Source of the DNA: Acidimicrobiales bacterium
GTDB lineage: Bacteria > Actinomycetota > Acidimicrobiia > Acidimicrobiales > Poriferisodalaceae
DNA: 11,746 bases
Assembly: GCA_020439485.1 (NCBI GenBank)
Contig: JAGQSP010000026.1
Coordinates: 1-11,746, forward strand
Direction of reading: 5' to 3'
The position numbers and the translations under genes are program-made. Below are positions 6,457 to 11,746 of this stretch, one piece after another (position 1 is the stretch's first letter; each line of letters starts with the position of its first letter). A model generated the notes under the pieces. The model saw only the letters and a program-made list of their open reading frames with translations. It did no database searches and was not told the DNA's origin.

Positions 6457-7125
6457 TCAGTGGTGGTGTGGCGGTTGCCATGAGGTGCGGATCAGGTCCT
6501 CGAACCCTGTGGCGAGCCATGTTGGCAGGATGGGTGGGTCGCGGCGGCGAATTGTGAGAACGGCGGCGTCGACCGCGGGCCGAGGGCGAAACGCAGACGC
6601 TGGGATGCGGCGTCCAGCCGAGAATTCCCACCACGGCGACCAGCTCGAGGTCTTCAGCGTGTTCGGCGGCTGGGCGCTGTGTTTCAGAACCACCTCGCGC
6701 TGGAGCACGAGATCCGCTCGCGTCGCAGACACTGCGGAAGGATTGTCGAGGATCAGCTTCAGGATGTCGGTCGTGAGGTTGAACGGAGGGTTGGCGACGA
6801 CCCTGAATGGTTCGCGAGGGAATCGGAGCCGGCGAAGGTCCGACCTGATCACGCGGATCCGGTCGTCGAGCTTCGCGTCGAGCGCGCGGGCGACGAGCCG
6901 GTCGGCCCAGACCGGGTCGCGTTCGACCGCCCAAACCCGAGCGCCTTTGCTGGCCAGGGGAACTGTCAGCGCCCCTGACCCGGCCCCGAGGTCGACGACG
7001 AGTTCGTCCTCGCCGATTTTCAGGTCGTCGATCAGCTCGGAGATGAGTGCTTGGTCAACGAGGAAGTTCTGGCTGAGCGACCGGCGTCGCTGATCGCGAT
7101 CGCTCCGACGCTTGCGCTCGGACAC
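6457..7125 (-). CDS. Erm/KsgA-family rRNA adenine N6-methyltransferase (Erm-like)
   Basis: The 222-residue protein starts at GTG 7125, the most upstream start after an in-frame TGA. A basic N-terminus leads into SLSQNFLVD (16-24), the family's opening motif. Motif I is VVDLGAGSGALT (43-54), the acidic ribose-binding residue is Glu68, the catalytic motif IV is NPPFNLT (112-118), and FRPRPAVDAAVL (179-190) is the typical late motif. NPPF rather than KsgA's usual NLPY, and the small size, favour Erm, which methylates A2058 of 23S rRNA and thereby gives macrolide-lincosamide-streptogramin B resistance. A KsgA-like 16S role cannot be excluded. The C-terminal helical part is short: after RRRDPPILP only about 22 residues remain, ending in His-His-His, so it is reduced or truncated compared with typical Erm (about 240-270). 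It is convergent with the Rieske gene. Confidence 0.82.
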   Translation of the reverse strand: MSERKRRSDRDQRRRSLSQNFLVDQALISELIDDLKIGEDELVVDLGAGSGALTVPLASKGARVWAVERDPVWADRLVARALDAKLDDRIRVIRSDLRRLRFPREPFRVVANPPFNLTTDILKLILDNPSAVSATRADLVLQREVVLKHSAQPPNTLKTSSWSPWWEFSAGRRIPASAFRPRPAVDAAVLTIRRRDPPILPTWLATGFEDLIRTSWQPPHHH

Positions 7126-7154
7126 GTGCCATCACTGTCATCGCCATGCGGGTC

Positions 7155-7183
7155 ACACTACGAAGCGGCGTCGACGCCCTCAA
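7155..7183 (-). promoter_or_regulatory. Promoter of the Erm-like gene with a palindromic spacer
   Basis: On the minus strand TTGAGG (-35, 7183-7178) and TAGTGT (-10, 7160-7155) are separated by exactly 17 bp. Most of the spacer is covered by a perfect 12-bp palindrome, GGCGTCGACGCC (7167-7178). The bases just before the -35 box (GATATTCGA) are AT-rich. The predicted transcription start is near 7148, about 23 bases before the GTG. The gene thus has its own promoter rather than depending on the upstream GMC gene. Confidence 0.5.
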
Positions 7184-7238
7184 TCGAATATCGGATCCGG
7201 GCAGCGGCGAGACTCTCAACTGATCTGGCCGGTGAGGC

Positions 7239-8723
7239 TCAGGTCGATGTCTGCGCTTTCATCTTGGCGGCGATGCGCTCGGCGATCATGACGCACCCGA
7301 GGTAGGTGTTGCCGGACGGGATCGTCGGCATGACCGAGGCGTCGGCGATGCGGAGTCCTCCGATGCCGCGCAGGCGGCAATCGGCGTCGAGGACGGGTCC
7401 CATCGGGCAGGTGCCGACCATGTGGGCGTAGGAGAGCAGGTGTCGTTCGAGGGCTAGCGGGACGGCGTCGTCGTCGGCGAGGTCGATGAGGTCGAGTTGT
7501 TCGGCGCCGAGCTGGGCGAAGGCGTCGGTTCGGTGCCAGGCGACCAGCTTGTCGAAGGCGTGTCGGTAGCGGCCGTGGGCGTCGGCGGGAAGTGATGGCA
7601 ATGTGACGACGGGCCCGGCGTCGAGGTTGTCGCCGAGCCGGACGGTGCCGTCGCCGCCGGATCGGAGGAGGAACACGGCGAGCAGGAATCGTTGCCGTCC
7701 GTCGATCGGCAGAGCGGTGATCGGGAAGGCGTGGTAGTCGATGTCGGTGCCGTTTGACGCGCCGACGAGGAGAGCTTGGGCGGGTCCGCCGGTTCCTGAC
7801 TCGGGCCCGTCGTAGAGGTAGGGGATGGCGGGGCCGAGGTGGTCGCTCATAGTGGAGCCGACCGGAAGGTCGGCGACGACGCTGATGCCGTGGTCGGTGA
7901 GGTGGTCTGCGGGGCCGATGCCCGAACGCATGAGCAGGTGAGGTGTCCAGAGCGCGCCGCAAGCGATGACGACCTCATCGGCGTCGATGTGTTCGCCCGA
8001 GCGAAGGATGACGCCCGTGGCGCGTGCTGCGTCGATGGCAATTTGGGCAACGTCACAGTTGGTGCGAATGGTGAGGTTCTCGCGTGCTCGCACCGTGGGT
8101 GTGAGGTAGGCGAGGCTGGTGGACACCCGGCGGGAGTGCTCGTCGATGGTGGCTGGGAAGACGCCGATGCCGGGGAGCTGGTCGGCATCGTTGATGTCGG
8201 CGACCGGTCGTTCGCCGAGCTCGCGCATTCCTGCGAGGTAAGCCACGTGCGCACGCGAGTGTTCGCCCGATTTCCACCGCCGCACGGGGAGTGGGCCCGA
8301 GTCGCCGTGCAGCGGAGATGCCCCGAAGTCGACATCGCGTTCGGCGGCGATGAAGGTGTCGACGACATCGTCCCATCCCCAACCTTCGAGGCCCATGGCG
8401 GCCCACTGGTCGTAGTCGACGGGCAGGCCGCGCAGGGTGGCCATGCCGTTGGCGGCCGAGGTTCCGCCGAGGACGCGGCCCTGGAACACGGCGACATCGG
8501 CCGGTTGGCCGTGCATGACCGAGAACGCCGATGGAGCGTGGCCAACCCATGCCTCGGGTGTGCGACGGGGATCGAGCAGGACCTCGTCGTAGGCGGAGTC
8601 GTCCGGTCCGATCTCCAGCAGCGTGACGTCGAAGCGGTTGCTCTCGCTCAGGCGAGCGGCGAGAACACAGCCGGATGTGCCACCTCCGACAACGACCACG
8701 TGCTTGCGCTTGTTCATGCCCAT
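7239..8723 (-). CDS. GMC-family FAD-dependent oxidoreductase
   Basis: The 494-residue flavoprotein opens with the FAD-binding Rossmann motif VVVVGGGTSGCVLAARL (9-25) and acidic Glu37 for the ribose. GMC signature 1 is GRVLGGTSAANGM (82-94); signature 2 is GALWTPHLLMRSGIGP (256-271). The C-terminal part carries the active-site pair: His434 in HMVGTCPMG and Asn472 in PSGNTYLG, followed by MIAERIA. GMC enzymes oxidise alcohols (choline, glucose, aryl or aliphatic alcohols, polyethers) to aldehydes or lactones. The protein is a little shorter than the usual 520-560 residues. Two starts are possible, ATG 8723 and ATG 8717; GGAAG lies 3 and 9 bases before them, so the second is better spaced. There is no signal peptide, so it is cytoplasmic. 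It is divergent from a TetR gene with dyads between them, so probably repressed by it. The substrate is unknown. Confidence 0.93.
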   Translation of the reverse strand: MGMNKRKHVVVVGGGTSGCVLAARLSESNRFDVTLLEIGPDDSAYDEVLLDPRRTPEAWVGHAPSAFSVMHGQPADVAVFQGRVLGGTSAANGMATLRGLPVDYDQWAAMGLEGWGWDDVVDTFIAAERDVDFGASPLHGDSGPLPVRRWKSGEHSRAHVAYLAGMRELGERPVADINDADQLPGIGVFPATIDEHSRRVSTSLAYLTPTVRARENLTIRTNCDVAQIAIDAARATGVILRSGEHIDADEVVIACGALWTPHLLMRSGIGPADHLTDHGISVVADLPVGSTMSDHLGPAIPYLYDGPESGTGGPAQALLVGASNGTDIDYHAFPITALPIDGRQRFLLAVFLLRSGGDGTVRLGDNLDAGPVVTLPSLPADAHGRYRHAFDKLVAWHRTDAFAQLGAEQLDLIDLADDDAVPLALERHLLSYAHMVGTCPMGPVLDADCRLRGIGGLRIADASVMPTIPSGNTYLGCVMIAERIAAKMKAQTST

Positions 8724-8737
8724 CGTCTTCCGCTCTC

Positions 8738-8766
8738 TTGACTGATTAGGTCATGCGACCTAACCT
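8738..8766 (+). promoter_or_regulatory. Promoter of the second tetR gene
   Basis: TTGACT (-35, 8738-8743) and TAACCT (-10, 8761-8766) are separated by 17 bp. The predicted transcription start is near 8773, about 23 bases before the ATG. The first dyad fills the spacer and touches the -10 box; the second dyad starts on the last base of the -10 and covers the transcription start. I could not identify the minus-strand promoter of the GMC gene with confidence. Confidence 0.5.
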
Positions 8767-8781
8767 AGGTTGACCAACCTA
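8746..8781. promoter_or_regulatory. Two adjacent dyad operators, probable TetR sites
   Basis: Dyad 1 is TTAGGTC-ATGC-GACCTAA (8746-8763), with perfect 7-bp arms. Dyad 2 is TAGGTTG-AC-CAACCTA (8766-8781), also with perfect 7-bp arms. Their centres are 19 bp apart, nearly two helical turns. They share the half-site word TTAGGT/ACCTAA, and a further palindrome, AACCTAGGTT (8762-8771), bridges them. This arrangement suits cooperative binding of two TetR dimers on one DNA face, shutting both divergent genes. Confidence 0.65.
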
Positions 8782-8795
8782 ACCGCGGACGTCGG

Positions 8796-9440
8796 ATGAC
8801 ATCAAGCCCCACACGCCAACGAATCCTGGAAGCGGCCCTCGAGCTGTTCAATCGCAACGGTTACGCAGCGACGTCGCAGGCGAACATCGCGAGCGCCGCC
8901 GGGATCCGGCAAGGCAACCTGACGTACCACTTCCCGGCCAAGATGGATCTGGTCGAAGCGCTGCGCGACGAGGCTCGCGCCGTCTTGACCGAGCGCGAGT
9001 CGGTTGGCGTGTCCGACGACGTGTGTCGCGACTACGTCGACCACGTTCTGACATCGATGCGGCTCGTGTGGCGGTACCGGTTCTTGCTTCGGGACCGGGC
9101 CCAGCTGAACGATGCCGAGCCTCGTCGAAGTGCTCCCCCAGAGCTGGCTGCCGATTTCGAACGCTTTCGCAACCTCATCGAGCGGTTCGCCGTGGGTGGT
9201 CTACTCCGGCGCTCGCTCGACGTCGATGTTGCCGTGCTCGCTCGCTCGCTGTGGATCGTGAGCCGCTACTGGCTCGATCATCTCGACGAGTTCGGCCAAC
9301 TCGACGTCGCCGACTGGGCATCCCTGGCACGCGGAATCGAGCAGCACCGCGCCGTGCTCGATCCGTGCCTGACCGCCGACGGACGTCGGCGCCTCGACGA
9401 CGCTTTTGCTCGGGCGGCCCGCCAGCCGCTCGCCTCGTGA
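8796..9440 (+). CDS. TetR-family transcriptional regulator, probable repressor of the GMC and LLM genes
   Basis: The 214-residue protein starts at ATG 8796. Its N-terminal domain reads TRQRILEAALELFNRNGYAA, then TSQANIASAAGIRQGNLTYH and FPAKMDLVEAL; the HTH lies at about residues 27-47. The remainder is a helical effector domain with an aromatic-basic LVWRYRFLLRDRAQL (about 88-102) and SLWIVSRYWLDHL (about 150-162). The first of these recalls a TetR C-terminal domain seen with regulators of lipid or aromatic metabolism, but I would not name it. The gene is divergent from the GMC oxidoreductase across two dyads and is followed at 44 bases by the LLM gene on the same strand, so repressor and LLM enzyme are probably one autoregulated operon. 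The inducer may be a substrate of either enzyme. Confidence 0.9.
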   Translation: MTSSPTRQRILEAALELFNRNGYAATSQANIASAAGIRQGNLTYHFPAKMDLVEALRDEARAVLTERESVGVSDDVCRDYVDHVLTSMRLVWRYRFLLRDRAQLNDAEPRRSAPPELAADFERFRNLIERFAVGGLLRRSLDVDVAVLARSLWIVSRYWLDHLDEFGQLDVADWASLARGIEQHRAVLDPCLTADGRRRLDDAFARAARQPLAS

Positions 9441-9484
9441 CCCGCCCCCCGCACACGCCACCGATCAACGACAAAGGACATGAG

Positions 9485-10522
9485 ATGGACCTCGGACTGC
9501 TCTTCTTTCCCCATCCGACCAACTCCGCCGAAATCGCACGGCGCATCGAAGGACTCGGCTTTCGCAGCCTCGTGTTCGCCGATACGCAGAACCTGGCGCC
9601 CGAGACCTGGAGTCAGCTGATGGTCGCTGCGACAGCGACGAGCCGAATCGAGATCGGTCCCGGCGTCACCAACCCCGTCAGCCGGGACCCGGCGGTTACG
9701 GCCTCCGCGGCGCTAGGTGTCCAGGTCGCCAGCGGCGGTCGTCTGGTCATCGGGATCGGTCGAGGTGATTCGTCGATGGCCAAGATCGGTCGCAAGCCCG
9801 CATCCCCGGTCGACTTCGAGCTCTATCTTCGCCAGCTTCGCGGCTATCTGGACGGCGAGACCGTCGATCGCAACGGAACCGAGAGCAGAATCGAATGGCT
9901 CGACGATATCGATGTCGCCCGCGTGCCTATCGAGGTGTCGGCGACCGGGCCGAAGGTGATCGCGATCGCAGCCGCCGTTGCCGACCGGATCTGCTTCGCT
10001 GTCGGCGCCGATGCCGAACGCCTCGCCGATTGTGTCAGCCTCGCCCGCCAAGGCGCAGAGGCCGCCGGGCGAAACCCAGCCGACCTTCGCCTCGGGGCCT
10101 ACATCAACTGTGTTGTCAACGATGACCCGGCCGTCGCACGCGAGGCGGTGCGCGGTGGTGTTGCCAGCTTCACGCACTTCTCCGGGTTCCCTGGCATGCG
10201 GATCGACGAGTTGCCCGAGGGCGTACGCAAGGCCGCCGAAACCATGCGCACCAGCTACGACATGGCCCACCACGGAGCCGCCAGCGGGTCCCACGCCCAG
10301 GCGCTCGATGCCGAGTTCATCCATCGATTCGGAATCGCCGGCCCGCTCGACGAAGCACGGGAACGCCTGACGGCGGTCCGCGACCTGGGCATCGATTTCG
10401 TCCGGGTGATTCCCGGCTCCAGGGGTGCCCCCAGCGAGGTCACCCTGCCCTCGATCGCGGCCATCAGCACACTCGTCGACGAGTTCGCATCCGCCGATCC
10501 ACTGCCCGACAAGGCCGGGTGA
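9485..10522 (+). CDS. LLM-class (luciferase-like) oxidoreductase, probably F420-dependent
   Basis: The 345-residue protein starts at ATG 9485; AAAGGA (9473-9478) lies six bases upstream. It is a luciferase-like TIM barrel: MDLGLLFFPHPTNSAEIARR at the first strand and helix, FRSLVFADTQ, then RIEIGPGVTNPVSRDPAVTA and GGRLVIGIGRGDSS. These last two patterns match the F420-binding branch related to methylene-tetrahydromethanopterin reductase (Mer). Further on come PIEVSATGPKVIAIAAAVAD and a C-terminal RFGIAGPLDEARERL. Such enzymes transfer hydride between cofactor F420 and small organic molecules such as alcohols, imines or quinones. An FMN-dependent monooxygenase is the alternative, but no flavin reductase is adjacent. 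It follows the TetR gene by 44 bases in the same orientation, so both are probably repressed by TetR and induced together with the divergent GMC gene. The substrate is unknown. Confidence 0.88.
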   Translation: MDLGLLFFPHPTNSAEIARRIEGLGFRSLVFADTQNLAPETWSQLMVAATATSRIEIGPGVTNPVSRDPAVTASAALGVQVASGGRLVIGIGRGDSSMAKIGRKPASPVDFELYLRQLRGYLDGETVDRNGTESRIEWLDDIDVARVPIEVSATGPKVIAIAAAVADRICFAVGADAERLADCVSLARQGAEAAGRNPADLRLGAYINCVVNDDPAVAREAVRGGVASFTHFSGFPGMRIDELPEGVRKAAETMRTSYDMAHHGAASGSHAQALDAEFIHRFGIAGPLDEARERLTAVRDLGIDFVRVIPGSRGAPSEVTLPSIAAISTLVDEFASADPLPDKAG

Positions 10523-10567
10523 CGGCACGCCCACCGATTCTCGATCCCTGCGGCGACACTGCTTACT

Positions 10568-10586
10568 TCACCCGGTCACCGGGTGA
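10568..10586. terminator. Hairpin at the convergent junction, possible bidirectional terminator
   Basis: TCACCCGG (10568-10575), loop TCA, CCGGGTGA (10579-10586) make a perfect 8-bp GC-rich stem. The 3-base loop is exactly the pyrE stop codon on the minus strand. It lies between two convergent genes. No T-run follows on either strand, so it is at best an atypical terminator. Confidence 0.35.
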
Positions 10587-11115
10587 GGTCCGCGCGAGTG
10601 AACAGGCTGCGCAGTTCGATGCCGGCAGCAGCCAGGTTCTCTGTTCCACCCTGTTGGCGGTCGATGACGCACAACGCAGTGGTGATGTCGGCTCCGAGCG
10701 TGCGTAGTTGGGTGACGGACTCGACGATCTGGCCGCCGCTGGTCACGACGTCCTCGACAACCAGGAGGCGTCGTTGGGCGATCGGTGGGCCCTCGGCCAG
10801 CTTGGCGGTGCCGTAGGACTTGGCCTGCTTGCGAACGAACACGGTCGGGATACCGGTGCCGAGCGACAGTGCGGTGGCTACGGGGACACCGCCGAGTTCG
10901 AGGCCTGCCAGCAGGTCGGTATCGGGTGGGATCAAGGGTTGGAGACCGGCAGCGACCGCGCGGAGGGTGTCGGGGTCGGACTCGAACTGGTACTTGTCGA
11001 AGTACACGTCAGCGCTCACGCCAGATCGCAGCACGAACGAGCCTTCGAGATGGCAGAGCTCGGCGAGGCGACGGGCGAGGTCGAGGCGGTCCACGGACAA
11101 CATTGTGGCTGACAT
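10576..11115 (-). CDS. pyrE: Orotate phosphoribosyltransferase
   Basis: PyrE joins orotate to PRPP, giving orotidine 5'-monophosphate in pyrimidine synthesis. The 179-residue length is normal for short actinobacterial forms. Visible features: a helix SVDRLDLARRLAELC; the strand pair GSFVLRSGVSADVYFDKYQF, whose Ser-Gly and Tyr-x-Asp-Lys contact orotate; LLAGLELGGVPVATALSLG (68-86); the catalytic lysine loop VRKQAKSYGT (94-103); and the PRPP-binding motif LLVVEDVVTSGGQ (117-129). ATG 11115 gives MSATMLSVD; ATG 11103 would give MLSVD and is equally possible, as neither has a good ribosome binding site. No other pyr gene is adjacent. It is convergent with the LLM gene, and the gap to the next minus-strand gene (11116-11248) shows no gene. 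Confidence 0.95.
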   Translation of the reverse strand: MSATMLSVDRLDLARRLAELCHLEGSFVLRSGVSADVYFDKYQFESDPDTLRAVAAGLQPLIPPDTDLLAGLELGGVPVATALSLGTGIPTVFVRKQAKSYGTAKLAEGPPIAQRRLLVVEDVVTSGGQIVESVTQLRTLGADITTALCVIDRQQGGTENLAAAGIELRSLFTRADLTR

Positions 11116-11248
11116 CGCGGCTTCGAGATATCCGACTCCACCTTCAACTTCGAACCGCTGCGGGTGGTGGGAACGGCTTCGGTCTGATCGAGAACGGGGC
11201 GCCGCGTGGCACCTCCGAATCCGGGTCTCCGATAGCTCGCTGATCGGG

Positions 11249-11746
11249 TTAGTTGTTGGGGGCGATGATTCCGTTCATCTCGATGAAGCCGCTTTTGATT
11301 GAGAATCGGGAGAGGCGGAATGTGGTGGACGAGAGTCGGGGTGTTGGCTGGAATGTGCCGCTGCGTAGGAACGCGCCGCGTTGGTTGCCGTTGTTGTCGA
11401 CCACCCACGCGGCCCAGATTCCGTCGGCGGCGGCGTCTGGGTCGTCGATCTCGTAGAGACCGGCGTCACCGGTCGCTTCCTCGGTCTCGAAGGCGTGTGT
11501 GGATCCGGTTGCGTCGGTGAACTCGCCGGTGAAGGCCCCGTCGACTGTGGTGACAGTCACTGTCGCGCCGGTGTCGTTGGTCAACGCGAAGTTGGTGGGG
11601 TCATCCACCGGGCCGCGGAACCACTCGCGCAGTTCGGCGTCGCCGTCGCAGATGTACACGATGGCTTCGTCGGTTTCGGTGTCACTGTCGGCGACCATGA
11701 TCGACACGAAAGCGTTGGTGCCTTCGACTGTGCCCACGAACCCGAG
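11249..11746 (-). CDS. C-terminal part of a probable exported protein of unknown function (cut by window edge)
   Basis: The frame is open to the right edge and ends in TAA at 11251-11249; 165 codons are visible before the stop. A GTG at 11737 exists, but the sequence is in mid-domain there (LGFVGTVEGTNAFVS), so the real start lies outside. The visible part is rich in Asp, Thr and Gly, with only about 5 Lys/Arg in the first 100 residues. Segments include AIVYICDGDAELREWFRGPV, FALTNDTGATVTVTTVDGAF and GIWAAWVVDNNGNQRGAFLR. This repeated-strand, acidic composition, with a Cys in VYICDGD, resembles a secreted beta-rich protein; actinobacterial proteins of this type usually begin with a signal or lipoprotein peptide, which cannot be seen here. 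I do not recognise a named family. Confidence 0.7.
   Translation of the reverse strand, partial: LGFVGTVEGTNAFVSIMVADSDTETDEAIVYICDGDAELREWFRGPVDDPTNFALTNDTGATVTVTTVDGAFTGEFTDATGSTHAFETEEATGDAGLYEIDDPDAAADGIWAAWVVDNNGNQRGAFLRSGTFQPTPRLSSTTFRLSRFSIKSGFIEMNGIIAPNN

Noticed and set aside
7839..8741. Plus-strand open frame of 300 codons opposite the GMC oxidoreductase
   Set aside because: The minus strand encodes a complete GMC protein with FAD and active-site motifs. The plus frame has no recognisable fold and is a GC-bias shadow.
9023..9484. N-terminal extension of the LLM protein upstream of ATG 9485
   Set aside because: It would overlap the TetR gene for over 400 bases with an Arg/Ser-rich translation. 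The barrel starts exactly at MDLGLLFF, with an AAAGGA ribosome binding site before it.
11113..11187. Short plus-strand frame ending GFEISDSTFNFEPLRVVG... upstream of pyrE
   Set aside because: It looks somewhat protein-like, but it is only 24 residues, is bounded by a stop directly upstream, and has no family pattern I can name.
11229..11247. CCGAT/ATCGG hairpin after the exported-protein gene
   Set aside because: The 5-bp stem with a 9-base loop and no following T-run is too weak to call a terminator.

Overview
The window looks like high-GC actinobacterial chromosome. The evidence is the strong G/C bias at third codon positions, the F420-type luciferase-like oxidoreductase, the large MalT-like LuxR regulator, the GTG starts, and several promoters whose -10 box lies about 6 bases before a start codon, as in leaderless transcripts. 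I cannot place it more precisely. No tRNA, rRNA, CRISPR array, insertion sequence or phage gene is visible.

Layout, left to right. (1) 1-149 (-) is the start of a small conserved protein, divergent from a 723-residue MalT/LAL-type LuxR regulator (267-2438, +). The shared 117-base spacer holds a perfect 14-bp palindrome and a promoter that looks leaderless. (2) 2439-2832 has no intact gene but carries two gene relics: what looks like the tail of an SRPBCC protein and the head of an alpha/beta hydrolase. (3) 2833-3966 (-) encodes an unusual fusion of a GNAT acetyltransferase and a SAM methyltransferase. (4) 3967-4408 is again without an intact gene but contains the C-terminal DNA-binding end of an AraC-family regulator (4144-4317, -). 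(5) A TetR regulator (4409-5101, -) is divergent from a Rieske ring-hydroxylating oxygenase alpha subunit (5166-6356, +), with a dyad operator over the regulator's own promoter. (6) Convergent to the oxygenase is a short Erm/KsgA-type rRNA adenine methyltransferase (6457-7125, -) with its own promoter. (7) A GMC flavin oxidoreductase (7239-8723, -) is divergent from a second TetR regulator (8796-9440, +), which is followed by an F420-type LLM oxidoreductase (9485-10522, +). The divergent gap has two dyads 19 bp apart lying on the promoter. (8) pyrE (10576-11115, -) and the end of a likely exported protein of unknown function (11249-11746, -) close the window.

How it fits together: two divergent TetR/oxidoreductase modules lie within about 6 kb. 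A Rieske oxygenase, a GMC alcohol oxidase/dehydrogenase and an F420-type flavin-free oxidoreductase could act on one organic substrate (hydroxylation or demethylation, alcohol oxidation, hydride transfer), each module being released by its own ligand-sensing repressor. That shared pathway is inference; no substrate can be read from the sequence, and no Rieske reductase or ferredoxin is present here. The relics on both sides of the GNAT-methyltransferase suggest that 2.4-4.4 kb has been rearranged repeatedly. I found no clear candidate for a wholly new system. The best leads are the GNAT-methyltransferase fusion, the two operator/promoter architectures and the erm promoter region.
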